In this document: piece by piece, positions 44,448 through 53,876 of the stretch
Numbering within the stretch: position 1 is the stretch's first letter
How the letters are laid out: each line of letters starts with the position of its first letter
Assembly (NCBI GenBank): GCA_043228905.1
Contig: JBHGNT010000004.1
Coordinates: 17,546,001 to 17,610,000, forward strand
Reading direction: 5' to 3'
DNA: 64,000 nt
Origin: Azolla caroliniana
Taxonomy: Eukaryota; Polypodiophyta
Position numbers and translations under genes: made by a program
Notes under the pieces: generated by a model
The model's database searches: none
The model's input: the letters and a program-made list of their open reading frames with translations, nothing else
What the model was told of the DNA's origin: nothing

Positions 44448-45448
44448 AGCATCGTTTTGCTCGACTCTCGGAGTGGGAACAACGATTGGTGGGAGAGGAT
44501 AAAGTCCTAATGTTCGTAAAATCGATCGATCGAAAAGAAAGGATCGACATCGGGATCGAACTCGAAGACGATGACGATGCGAATGGTCTTACCGAAGATT
44601 GGGCTGAAGTCCAAAGGGTATGCCAGAGACATGATGAGAGGAAGATGAGAATCTTGTCAACGACATGGCCGATGAAGGATGGTCGATTGAAGACAAATGA
44701 TGGAGCCGATATGAAGGCTGAAATACAACATGATGGTGCGATGGAAGAGGGTGTAAAACAAGCTACCCTCTTGTCTTGCGAAAGAACGACGGCGAAGGAT
44801 AATGCATGTAGAGGACGGGTTAGTGATTGGCCAAAAACCTTACCCTATGCACTATGGGCTGATAGGACAACTCACAGCACTGTTACTGGATATATGCCTG
44901 CAGAATTAATCACAGGACAAAAGCCAATAATGCCAATTGAAGAAAAGATAACTACATGGGTTGTGTTGCCTTGGGAATTGGAAATGAGTAGGGAAGATTT
45001 ACTTGCGGTTCGAATACGACAACTTCAATCAAGGACAGAAGACATAGAAAAAGCAGCTACTAGATTGAAAGAGGCAAGAATCAAGAATAAGGACAGATTT
45101 GACAAGGTGAAAAGAATACGACCAAGAAAGGTGCAAGAGGGAGATTGGGTATTAGTATATGATAGTAGCCTAGATAATCAATACAATACTATTCAAAAGT
45201 TTGCAAAAAGATGGTTTGGACCTTATGAAGTTAGGAAAATAACAAATAAAGCCACATATTTCCTCAATGAATTAGATGGGACAGAAATTCGTATCCCAAT
45301 TGCAGGAAAAAGGATTAAGATATTTAAAAGGAGGGAGTCATTAGAGCCCGAATTTTATGAAGAAGTAGAAGAACTAAAAGAATCGGAAGAAATGTTGGAT
45401 GAACTCTGCACAACCAATGTGCAAGTTCAGAGGGGGTGGGTGTTGTGA
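44396..45448 (+). CDS. Gag-integrase fusion ORF of element D
   Basis: The 350-codon open frame starts in gag (MASEKTHRSATQVFLEFEHRF, cf. EEFEERFARLS in B). Near 44805 it passes directly into the integrase C-terminal half: RVSDWPKTLPYALWADRTTH, MPAELITGQKPIMPIEE, FAKRWFGPYEVRKITN and KRIKIFKRR. Protease, RT, RNase H and the catalytic integrase core are missing, so it cannot retrotranspose alone. The frame is intact over more than 1 kb although the rest of the neighbourhood is full of stops. It ends 5 bp into the 3' LTR. Confidence 0.72.
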   Translation: MASEKTHRSATQVFLEFEHRFARLSEWEQRLVGEDKVLMFVKSIDRKERIDIGIELEDDDDANGLTEDWAEVQRVCQRHDERKMRILSTTWPMKDGRLKTNDGADMKAEIQHDGAMEEGVKQATLLSCERTTAKDNACRGRVSDWPKTLPYALWADRTTHSTVTGYMPAELITGQKPIMPIEEKITTWVVLPWELEMSREDLLAVRIRQLQSRTEDIEKAATRLKEARIKNKDRFDKVKRIRPRKVQEGDWVLVYDSSLDNQYNTIQKFAKRWFGPYEVRKITNKATYFLNELDGTEIRIPIAGKRIKIFKRRESLEPEFYEEVEELKESEEMLDELCTTNVQVQRGWVL

Positions 45449-45501
45449 AGAATGTGTTTCACGATATAAAAATGAGCTTAAATGTTATATTTAATAATAT
45501 T

Positions 45502-45566
45502 TGAGAGACTTGAACCCACATCCTTATATACGAAGTACAATGTACATACCACTAGGCTAGGCTATT
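45502..45566 (-). other. tRNA-like module 1 in element D 3' LTR
   Basis: Minus strand: A-box-like TAGCCTAGTGGTATGTAC, B-box GGGTTCAAGTCTC, close to the pol III consensus GGTTCRANNC. Confidence 0.62.
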
Positions 45567-45640
45567 TATTTGTAAAAGTGTGTAATAAATGTGCTTCATG
45601 ATATAAGAATGAAGCTATATATTGTATTAAGTAACATTGA

Positions 45641-45706
45641 GAGAGAGACTTGAACTCTCAACCTTGTATGCCAAACACAAAGTATACACCACTAAGCTAG
45701 GTTAGT
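45641..45706 (-). other. tRNA-like module 2 in element D 3' LTR
   Basis: Minus strand: A-box-like TAGCTTAGTGGTGTATAC, B-box GAGTTCAAGTCTC. A diverged tandem copy of module 1. Confidence 0.62.
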
Positions 45707-45969
45707 TATTTTAGAATGCATTTTCATCATTATACTTATCCCATATCTATTTTCATACATGGGAGCTCAAGTGAGCATGATGGCTACCATGCATCACGTG
45801 CAATACATGTGCGCCAAATGGCGATCATGCATTACATGTAACTCATGCATTGCATGCATGCCATGCTCCCATACATTACCATATGCATGGCAACACTTAT
45901 ATAAAGAGGGGCAAGGAAAACAAGAAAGAATCAAGAGAGAGTGAGAAAATAAGACAATTAAGTAGAGAA

Positions 45970-46043
45970 GACTAGCTCATTGGGTGGAGAACCTCTCGTT
46001 TCGAAGTTAAGGTCGTGGGTTCAAATCAAGGGTCGGTATTGAA
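45970..46043 (+). other. tRNA-like module 3 in element D 3' LTR
   Basis: Plus strand, about 60 bp downstream of the LTR TATA box: A-box TAGCTCATTGGGTGGAG, B-box GGGTTCAAATC. Opposite strand and a different sequence from modules 1 and 2. Confidence 0.58.
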
Positions 46044-46201
46044 AAGATTCATCTTACGATCAAGGATTGTAAAGTTGGTAAAATATTATATTTTTAAAAT
46101 ATACATCATGTTTATATCATATACTCTTGTTTCTAGAATCATACTTTGTCTCAATCTTCTTTCTTGAATCATACATTGTCTCTATCTTTTATCTATGCTC
46201 G

Positions 46202-46246
<45 letters not shown>
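46202..46246. repeat. (TC)n(AC)n microsatellite
   Basis: About 12 TC units followed by about 11 AC units, inside the D 3' LTR. Confidence 0.95.
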
Positions 46247-46383
46247 TTACTCGTAACTCTTCGTCTTACTATCCTTAACCATTCTATCATCACCATACAA
46301 GCCTTATTAAAAGTTAAGTTTCTTCAACTCCCCTTAACCTTAGTCCCCGCGACTTCGTCGCACGAACCACAACTACCCCGACA

Positions 46384-46893
46384 CCAGTACCATTGCCGGG
46401 GGGATTGCTTCAATCTGTATAAGCTCTTCTACAGTCGGCACACTAGGTGCTCCTTCCCTTTCTTCTTAAATCCTTCCGGTTGACGCATGTAGATCTCTTC
46501 TTCGAGGTCACCATGTAGGAATACAATCTTGACGTCCAGTTGCTCTACCTCGAGGTCCATGCTTGCCGCTATGCCCAATACTGTCCGGATGGATGTTATC
46601 TTTACTATCGGAGCAAAGATCTCATCGAAGTCCACTCCTTTCTTCTGCTGGAACCCCTTCACCACGATCCATAATTTGTATCTCGGTGGGTTTCCGACAT
46701 CTCCTGGTTTTAACTTGTACACCCACTTGTTCCGGAGTGCCCTCTTTCCTTTCGGTAACTCCTTCAATTCATACGTGTGATTCTCATGCAGGGAATCCAT
46801 CTCGTCCTGCATGGCCCTCAACCACTTGCGACTATGGGTGTCTCTCTTTGCTTCTTCGAAGCCTTCTGGCTCCCCCTCATCGGTTAACAACAC
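46384..46893 (-). pseudogene. Element C reverse transcriptase, N-terminal part
   Basis: KRALRNKWVYKLKP, YKLWIVVKGFQQKKGVDFDE, APIVKITSIRTVL, LDVKIVFLHGDLEEEIYMRQ and, after one stop, LYRLKQSPRQWYW. These are standard copia RT blocks up to KQSPRQWY, where element D begins. The catalytic YVDD segment is missing. Confidence 0.92.
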
Positions 46894-46980
46894 ATGCTCT
46901 ACATCCGGAAATCTCTAGGGGGCTCTTCTCTCTCTAAGAGGATATCTCTGTTCCTGGTTTCAGACTACCGGTTCCTCCGT

Positions 46981-47445
46981 TTATTCCTCATCCCCATCCA
47001 ATTCGGGATCTTGTCCGTATCCGGTGTCTTCTTCTTCTTCTTCTTCGGTCGGTTTGGTTTCTTGTCCGTATCCGGCCGGTTCGTCGAGTGTCATCTGGTT
47101 ACCGGCTAACATCCGGTTTTCAACCGGGTAAATCTTGGTGTCCTCAAACCGGTTTTCATTGGATGATCCAGAGTTCGTCATCGTCTTCTCCAACTCCCAG
47201 TCGGCAATGGTCCTATCTTCCATGAAGACTATGTCCCGACTCCGGAACACCTTCTTATCGACCAGATCCCACACCCAGTAACCGAACTCATCATCACCGT
47301 ACCCAAGGAATATGCATGGCCGGGACTTCAGATCCAGCTTTTCTCTCTTGTCCTTCGCCACATGCACGTAAGCGAGACATCCGAACACCTTTACATGCCG
47401 GTAGGATACGTCCTTACCAGTCCATACTGTTTGCGGTGTCTCCAT
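46981..47445 (-). pseudogene. Element C integrase C-terminal part
   Basis: VKVFGCLAYVHVAKDKREK, CIFLGYGDDEFGYWVWD and KVFRSRDIVFMED, followed by a Glu-rich linker toward RT. Confidence 0.9.
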
Positions 47446-47986
47446 CCAAGGGTATTGAGGGTGATTTGTTTATCACATACGTCGCCGTCGTCAGCGCCTT
47501 AGCCCAAAACGTCTTGGGTAACTTGGCATGTGCCACCATGCTCCAGACTCTCTCCATCACAATTCAGTTCATCCGTTTGGCCAGCCCGTTCAATTCCGGC
47601 GGCTTCGGCACGGTGAATTTGAGCCGGATTCCCTTCGACCGGCAGTACTACTCAAATTGCCCTCGGTATTCTCCTCCGTTGTTCGATCGAACCGCCTTTA
47701 GCTTCCAACCGGTTTCTCTTTCCACTCTCGCGTGGAGTTCCTTGAAGACGGATAGCACCTGATCCTTTGTCTTCAGCGGTGAGACCCACAACTTTTGGAT
47801 GTGGTCGTCTATGAACGTCATGAAGTACTGTGATCCGGGATGTGACTTTGTGTCCACTTGACACACATCGGTATGCACCAACTCTAGTGGTGCATTCCGT
47901 CTCATCGGTGGTCTTGACCGGAAGGAGGTTTGGTTTTTCTTGCCAGCCAAGCAATCAGTGCACTTCTCAAGATGCACGTCTTTCAC
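47446..47986 (-). pseudogene. Element C integrase core
   Basis: CTDCLAGKKNQTSF (zinc-finger end), LELVHTDVCQVDT and YFMTFIDDHIQKLWVS (catalytic Asp segments), ERETGWKLKAVRSNNGGEY, then a stop at 47648 and the PELNGLAKRMN segment carrying the third acidic position, here altered to Lys-Arg-Met from the usual ER(M/T). Confidence 0.88.
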
Positions 47987-48144
47987 CTCCGGAATGAGTT
48001 GTCTTCAGCAAGTCTTCTCATCCTCTTCTGGCTCATGTGACATAGTCTTCTGTGCCACAGCTCACTGGCAGTGTCGGATGCTACGTTCACTTCTTATCGG
48101 CATATCTGGGCATGCATCAAGTATAGTGTGTTGACCTTCCGGGC

Positions 48145-49311
48145 TCAAGCCACTATTAGGCTCCCTTTGTTGAACTTCATAACTCCATTCTGGATGCTAC
48201 CCGTGTAGCCTTCATCATCTAGCCGACCAACTGATATCAGGTTTAGTCGAACCTCCGGAACGTGTTGAACATCCTTCAGTAGTAACTTGCATCCGGTTGA
48301 TGTTGTCAACAACCCATCTCCTATGCCGACAATTCGGCAAGTCCCTTCATTCCCCATCCGGACAAAACCGTGATCTCCGGTTGTGTAGGATGAGAAGCAT
48401 CGCCAGTCCGGTGTCAGGTGGAACGATGCTCCGGATTCAACAACCCACGTTGTCTTGTCGCAGACAAGGTTTAATGAGCATCAGTTCTTCTTCACTTGTC
48501 GCGATTGCCGACGTTCCCTTCCGATCTGGGCCTCTCCAGTCCGAACCGTTTCGGTCCGAACTCTTCTTCGAATTGGGAGTGCCGGTTTCTTTCTCTTTCT
48601 GGAAGTGCCCCGGCTTCCCACAATAGAAGCAAGTAGACCTCCCCCTTGACTTCGACCTTGTCCCCGATTTGTCCCAGTTTTGGGGACTTTGATACCAGCC
48701 TCTTCCCTGGTTGTGGTCATCTTCCATGACCAAGGCTTTCGGATTGGTTCCGGACTCCTAGTCCTTCCGGTGAGCTTCTTCATCTAGCAAGATTGATTTT
48801 ACCCTTGCTAGGGACAATTGTTTTCCTTCCGGCCCGGCGTTGCCCAACGTGACAACTAGCGTCTCCCAACTATCCGAGAGGGAACCGAGCATGAGTAATG
48901 TGAGTACCTCATCGGCGAGAGGTACTTCCAACGAGGTTGCTTGATGTATCAGCCCCTAGAAGGCATTCATGTGCTCCGCCATACTGGAGTCGTCCTGGTA
49001 CCGGAGCCTCACTAGCTTCCGGAATACCGAAACCTGATTAACGGCATTCTTGTTCTGGAACATGATGCCGATCTTATCCAAGAGTTCATGAGCCTTGCTC
49101 TCTTCGTTGAAGTTGTTTTATAGGCTCATGTCGATGAAGCACCGGATGTATGTCGTCATCTTCATGTGGTGTCGATCTTATCCAGTCTCTTGTCCCCAAA
49201 TTGAACCAGCAACCAAAGATCTTTAACCACCAGCATATCCCTCATCTTCGACTTCCACACTGAGTAGTTGGAGCCAGTGAGCTTGAACATGCCGTTGAAC
49301 CATTCTTCCAT
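48145..49311 (-). pseudogene. Element C gag, knuckle and pre-integrase
   Basis: ATG at 49311: MEEWFNGMFKLTGSNYSVW, 14 bp from the primer site. Later FRKLVRLRYQDDSSM and SDSWETLVVTLGNAG are clear Tnt1-type gag blocks, with stops. The zinc knuckle CFYCGKPGHFQKE has lost its final Cys. 48357-48145 is the pre-integrase part (GIGDGLLTTSTGCKLLLKDV, LNLISVGRLDDEG). Confidence 0.86.
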
Positions 49312-49324
49312 TTCCTGTGTTGTT

Positions 49325-49336
49325 CGCTCTTATACC
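49325..49336 (-). other. Primer-binding site of element C (tRNA-iMet)
   Basis: Minus strand TGGTATAAGAGC, three nucleotides inside the 5' LTR end; one mismatch to TGGTATCAGAGC. Confidence 0.85.
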
Positions 49337-49609
49337 AAATTGAAGAGAATAGCGCGGAATATTGCTCGGCCACAACCAAGTCTTGAATCACTTCGATGAG
49401 AATCAAACACAGAAATGGGAAGTAGGGAGTGAACGCACGTACACACACTAACAACGATAGAGGATACACATGATGTTTACGTGGAAAACCCGAATAGGGA
49501 AAAACCACGGGAGCCCACAGACTCCAATCTATCACTATATAAGAAAGGTACAAACAGAGACTCGGAGGCAATGACCTCGAGCTCTGTATCTTTGCCAACC
49601 GGCGGTTAC

Positions 49610-50244
49610 TGCTGGGAATATGTCCCTCGGCCTCCAGTGGAAGGAAGAGCCAACTGTTCGAAAAGCCGGTAGTCGAAGAGTCGAAAACAGTGAGTCGACT
49701 CTTTGAGAATTCAACTATTATTATTATGGTAATAATAATGATGATGTTAGGAAACAGGTCTCTCCAGATGGGGAGAGAGAGGAGCCGAGTTGATGAGGGA
49801 CTCGGTCGAGGCTGAAACCGGAATCGTGTATATAGCCAACTCGGGAGACTATATTTGTAAATAGTCTGAAAGTTGCGTAAGTATATATGCAACTAGGGCA
49901 AACTTTAGTTTGTGTGACGAACAGTGTTAGATCTGTAGTGTGTAGGAGAGCGAGAGAGAGAGTGTGTGTGTGTGATCCACGCCATAGTTGTGTGAGTAAC
50001 AGCAGACGCGAAGAGCCCTGTGCGGCTGATACACTCGACAGAGTGTTGTATTCCTCTCGGTGTTGTATATCCACTTTGTATAGTGAAGATTCTGTTCACC
50101 CGTGGTTTTTCCCGTTTTAGGGTTTCCACGTAAATCTCTGTGTATATCCGTTTATCTTGTCTTTTCTGGTGTATTCTTGTGATTCGTATTTTAGCGCGCA
50201 GTGTTTGTTCATTGTGATTTATATTCCGCAACGATTTCTCAACA
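49610..50244 (+). repeat. Copia solo LTR inside element C 5' LTR
   Basis: It starts TGCTGGGAATATG and ends TTTCTCAACA, flanked by a perfect GTTAC duplication (49605-49609 and 50245-50249). The tail TAGGGTTTCCACGTAAATC is typical of plant copia LTRs on the plus strand. There is no coding sequence. Confidence 0.9.
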
Positions 50245-50266
50245 GTTACAATGGAGTATCGCTCTG

Positions 50267-50268
<2 letters not shown>

Positions 50269-50311
<43 letters not shown>
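50269..50311. repeat. (TC)n microsatellite
   Basis: About 21 TC units in the C 5' LTR; only about 6 units in the corresponding place of the 3' LTR. Confidence 0.95.
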
Positions 50312-50314
<3 letters not shown>

Positions 50315-50572
50315 CAACAGTTATGCACATACAAAAATATGACAACAACAACCACATTGAGTGATTGCCCTAAGTCATATTTATACTTATATGAACTTAG
50401 AGCTATTTACAAATATAGCCTCAATAGGCTTACTCAAAACATATTTACAAATATGTCTTCTCTTCTGGTTCTCACCGGGTCCATCCGATCCGGTTTCCAG
50501 ATCTCTTCCGGTTCTCACTGGGTCCTCTTCATTCATAATCGGATCCCATTTGGAGGGACTGATTTCCCAACA

Positions 50573-51039
50573 ATATCTACTTGGCTTGGAACCCTATGTT
50601 CCACGCGCGGACTAAACACATCGAAGTACACTATCACTTGATCCGCTAGCGTGTACAAGTCAGAGATATCGACCTACAACACAACAACATGAATCTTTAA
50701 GTGGCCGACATCTTCAGAAAAGCCCTGGGTATTGACAAGCTGCGGCAGTTCGTGACGAACCTTGGCCTCTCGCTCACCGACCAGCCGCGCTTTAGGGGGA
50801 GTACAATAGCAACCGATGCCAAACAGTAACTGATCAATTGATCGAAGCTGACTAGAGGATTCGAAGTATGGTCAAACTTTAACAATCGAATAGCCGAACA
50901 CGGAGAATCGAAGAATCGAAATCATAAGCCATGTCAACTAGCCTTCTGAAAGTCGAAACTTGATTCAGCCAAATCAAAGCCTTTCGAGGATCGAACTGAA
51001 CCAATTTTTTGATATCTGGAAGTTTTGTTCAAAGGGGCG
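50573..51039 (+). pseudogene. Element A RNase H end and polypurine tract
   Basis: The frame broken at 42173 resumes: IYLAWNPMFHARTKHIEVHY, then VADIFRKALGIDKLRQ. A non-coding stretch leads to the polypurine tract AAAGGGGCG (51031-51039) and the 3' LTR. Confidence 0.88.
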
Positions 51040-51185
51040 TGTTGAGAATCAAACTCAATTTCCCATAGGGACAGTGTTCACACTAGTCAATGGAAAACTT
51101 ACTAGGATAGATTTGTAATTATTAGAAAGAGTATTTGCCCTAGACTAGTTGGTATTTAAACCAACCATTTGTAACTGAGTAACTG
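51040..51185 (+). repeat. Truncated 3' LTR of element A
   Basis: TGTTGAGAATCAAACTC... corresponds to 20625-20772 and diverges after GAGTAAC. The rest of the LTR is missing or too diverged to align. Confidence 0.75.
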
Positions 51186-51779
51186 TTGGATGTAATATAC
51201 AGTTTTCTTGCTCATTATATAGCGCTTTCAAAAGCTATTTTATCAAGTAAAAATAGTGATGCCTCGTTTAGCATGCGCTTAAACCTTATCCTCACATGTA
51301 TGCCTAAAGCTAACAAATGTTCATAGACATATTCATGTTTAATGCTCAAACCCTTAGCTTTATTGTGCTCGTGGCTAGATCTTATTATTTGAGTTATGTG
51401 TTGTTGCTGACTTAGTCTTCATCTCCTCACTTTTCTTTCTATTGACATCTTCGACCAAAATCTTGACTTACATTGTAAAACTTGAGATTCTTGCACTTTT
51501 CTCCCTTTGAATACTAGATCTTATCATTTGAGTTATGTGTTGTTGTTGACTTAATCTTCATCTCCTCACTTTTCTTTCTCTCGACATCTTTGATCAAAAT
51601 CTTGACTTACATTGTAAAACTTGAGATTCTTCCGCTTTTCTCCCTTTGCATCTACCATATCACAATGATGTGCAAAAAATCATACTCGATAATGTACATG
51701 ACAATCACCAAGGATTACTTGTCCATAATCGGTAACCTAATGATTCGGTTGATGATGAAGGAGAGCTAAGTAGGCTGCC
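51186..51779. repeat. Unidentified sequence with a ~138-bp tandem duplication
   Basis: CTAGATCTTATTATTTGAGT and the following ~135 bp (51373-51509) recur at 51511-51648 with few changes. No coding motif. Confidence 0.75.
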
Positions 51780-52063
51780 AATTATTGCCACATGTATAAT
51801 CTAGCCTTCAATTGTGTACTTAATTGCTAGTGATTTAGAGATACAATTGATACAAATTTCACATGTTTCTCCAATAGCCGTGTCTAAGCCGGTACTGATG
51901 CATCTTGCATGGTTGCTCCTATCAAGTTTTTCTAACGACAATGAGTTACCCATTCCTTTGTCCATGTTCTTGTTAGGCTTTGTTCGGAGATTCAAAAGCT
52001 TGTCAATGCTGAAAGCGCTTGTCGGCTGTAGAGGATCTTCAACCCTTGTGATGTGATACCATA
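51780..52063 (-). pseudogene. Copia element G: primer site and start of gag
   Basis: On the minus strand TGGTATCACATC (near 52059-52048) is a diverged tRNA-iMet site. It is followed by MDKGMGNSLSLEKLDRSNHA, the N-terminus of a gag like that at 3575 (SLPSEKLDRSNFS). The frame is lost soon after; nothing more of the element lies downstream. Confidence 0.65.
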
Positions 52064-52153
52064 TAAAAGAATAGCGTGTGGATGCTAATACACAAGACAT
52101 AGTCGGACACCTGTAGACAGTTAGATATTCACAGAAGATGGAAGATACACAAT

Positions 52154-52207
<54 letters not shown>

Positions 52208-52559
52208 AAACAACAAAACTTAATTCAAAATAATAACATTTTGTTCAAATGATGAACTCACTAAGCATCTTTTATACAAGTCCTCCAACGGACTGACAAA
52301 AGTACTGACAAGTACTTCAATGCTCACACGTGAGCTCTGACACTAAATGTCAATAGTATTCCTATTTACTAAAATAGGAATGTCGACCTCTAAAGGACAG
52401 TCGGCTCCCAACCGATCTGGTATTTGACGTCTTCAACCAATCTGGTATTCGGCTTCTCTGGCCGATCCTCCTCAATTGACTTGGCTATCGGCTTCTTTAG
52501 CACAATCCGGCTTATCGGCCTTTAGCCGATCTGGCTCATGTTGAGATTGTCTCTCAACA
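52064..52559 (-). repeat. 5' LTR of copia element G
   Basis: Minus strand starts TGTTGAGAGACAATCTCAACA, whose first 8 and last 8 bases are inverted repeats. It contains a long (AG)n run on the plus strand (52158-52206). It lies directly before a primer site and gag. No second LTR was found. Confidence 0.65.
52158..52206. repeat. (AG)n microsatellite
   Basis: About 24 AG units inside the G LTR. Confidence 0.95.
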
Positions 52560-53868
52560 AGTGTAAAGCAAACAATCAAACTTAAATATAGAGGATCAAT
52601 TCGAAAATAAGGTCATCTACAAGATGGTCCTTGAGAACTACAACAACCTTGATGAGTCTATGGATAAGTATAATACGTTGGTTCGCTTCAACAACATGAT
52701 TAAAAATAATCCAATTGGTCTTGGTAGATCTCTCGGTAGTGTTCATGGTGTAGAATGTGACACCATGTATTAAATGAACGTTAAGTTTCCCAAATTGCCA
52801 TCTCAAGGAGGCATTTATGAAGCATGCATCGGGTTTTGAGACATCTTATTTAAAAAACAAGGACTTGAGGTTGTGGAAAGGTTTGTTCAAGCTAAAGCAA
52901 GCACCAAGAGCATGATACAAATGATTGATGGATTCGTCATGGCAAGCTTATTTAGGAGAATCTTGTTGTCACTAGACTTGGGTTAGATCAAGTAGTACTA
53001 AATAAGTTCAAAGGTCAATATAAAAAATCGGATTGTTGTGTGTCTTTCTAGGCTAGACATATATCAATGGAACTTGAAGATATTTTAGGTTAATACAAAG
53101 TATGCATGCTTAATTTTCATAGTGTTTAGGATGAAGGATTGTAAGGTCGATTCCACCCCAATGAAAGACTACATGCTCAATTTCACAATGATTGAGGTAA
53201 CCAAAAGAGTTGAAGACGGAGACTGGAAGATTGGAGAGAAGAAACAAATATACAACCCATGATTGGGAGTATCCTATATTTTTATACAATAGAAGACTAA
53301 GGTCAACCTACATGGTGGAAGTGCTGTCAGTTTTCATGATTGATTGAAGAAGCATCCAATGCAAGTTAGGAAGGAGTACCTAAATAGAACAATCAAATAT
53401 TGCATCAACGTTGGTTAAGGGATGAAGTTGATTTATCTAATAGAAGACTAGGGTAAACCTACATGGTGGAAGTGTTGCCGATTTTCATGATTGAATTGAA
53501 GAAGCGTTATCAACAAGCTAGGAACACATAAATAGAACAATCAAATATGGCATCAAAGTGGTTAAGGGAAGATGTTGAGCGGACATTATGAATTTGACTA
53601 AGCTTGCTTGGGATCCAAAAGCATAGAAGGTTGAACTCTAGATTTTGTTTCTCATAAAGGTTTTGAATGTTTGAGACAATGCTTCTAGAACCTTACCTCA
53701 AGTTCTCAATTGTTGAGGAGCAACCTAAGTCACCTCCTTTGACAGAGCTCGTGAATGGAGATTAGAATGAAAGAGGAAAAAGATGTCAACTTTGGTATCT
53801 CGTCAGGGTGACTCATCATGTTAGGCCACTTTGGAACTGTCCACACACCTATGATAATGCAAATCATG
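52560..53868 (+). other. Heavily decayed sequence, possible copia RT traces
   Basis: LWKGLFKLKQAPRA near 52873-52914 recalls the copia RT block LYGLKQAPRAW, followed by IDGF. The AGAAGACTARGGT...GGTGGAAGTG block near 53290 is repeated near 53440. Nothing else is recognisable. Confidence 0.4.
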
Positions 53869-53876
53869 ATGGAATC

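Larger units (their letters stand above)
42882..46383 (+). mobile_element. Gypsy element D, deleted relative of B
   Basis: LTRs are about 42882-43711 and 45441-46383, both starting TGT(C/T)GT. The primer-site motif TGGTGAACCCGACGTG (43717-43732) is shared with B. The internal region holds gag with a 280-bp tandem duplication and a gag-integrase fused frame; protease, RT and RNase H are deleted. No target duplication is seen, and the flanking copia C has lost part of RT-RNase H, so a deletion accompanied or followed its arrival. The integrase end is clearly related to that of B. Confidence 0.78.
45441..46383 (+). repeat. 3' LTR of element D
   Basis: About 943 bp, preceded by the polypurine tract CAGAGGGGGTGGG. 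It has the TATA box TTATATAAAGAGGGG (about 45897-45911). Its first part is a tandem duplication of about 140 bp, each unit with a tRNA-like module. It ends CCCCGACA. Confidence 0.65.
42174..50572 (-). mobile_element. Copia element C, inserted in A
   Basis: Perfect 5-bp target duplication ATATC (42169-42173 and 50573-50577). The 3' LTR is 42174-42668 and the 5' LTR 49340-50572 (interrupted by a 635-bp solo LTR). The minus-strand coding order is gag (49311), pre-integrase, integrase, RT. Part of the RT and RNase H is missing and replaced by gypsy D (42882-46383). The ends are TGTTGGGAAA...TCTCTTCA on the minus strand. The gag (MEEWFNGMFKLTGSNYSVW) resembles Tnt1/Tork-type copia. Confidence 0.92.
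49340..50572 (-). repeat. 5' LTR of element C, split by a solo LTR
   Basis: It matches the 3' LTR on both sides of the 635-bp insertion. The outer part is longer than the 3' LTR because of a (TC)n expansion (50269-50311) and a partial duplication of TTCCGGTTCTCACYGGGTCC. Confidence 0.88.
20625..51185 (+). mobile_element. Copia element A, host of the nested cluster
   Basis: A Ty1/copia element whose parts are spread over 30.6 kb because later elements landed in it: 5' LTR 20625-20772 and about 24231-24407; primer site 24408; gag about 24450-25111; protease and pre-integrase 25112-25718; integrase 38395-38900; RT and RNase H 40189-42173; RNase H end 50573-51000; polypurine tract 51031-51039; truncated 3' LTR 51040-51185. 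Both LTR copies start TGTTGAGAATC and stay alignable for about 145 bp. The coding frame continues across the gypsy B and copia C insertion points, and the flanking sequences match, which proves order and nesting. Many stops make A inactive. Confidence 0.88.

Noticed and set aside
46127-46483. 118-codon frame with SLSLSL and THTHTH runs
   Set aside because: Product of the (TC)n(AC)n microsatellite in the element D LTR.
49242-50231. 216- and 108-codon frames around 49242-50231
   Set aside because: They run across LTR and solo-LTR sequence and (TC)n repeats; no domain.
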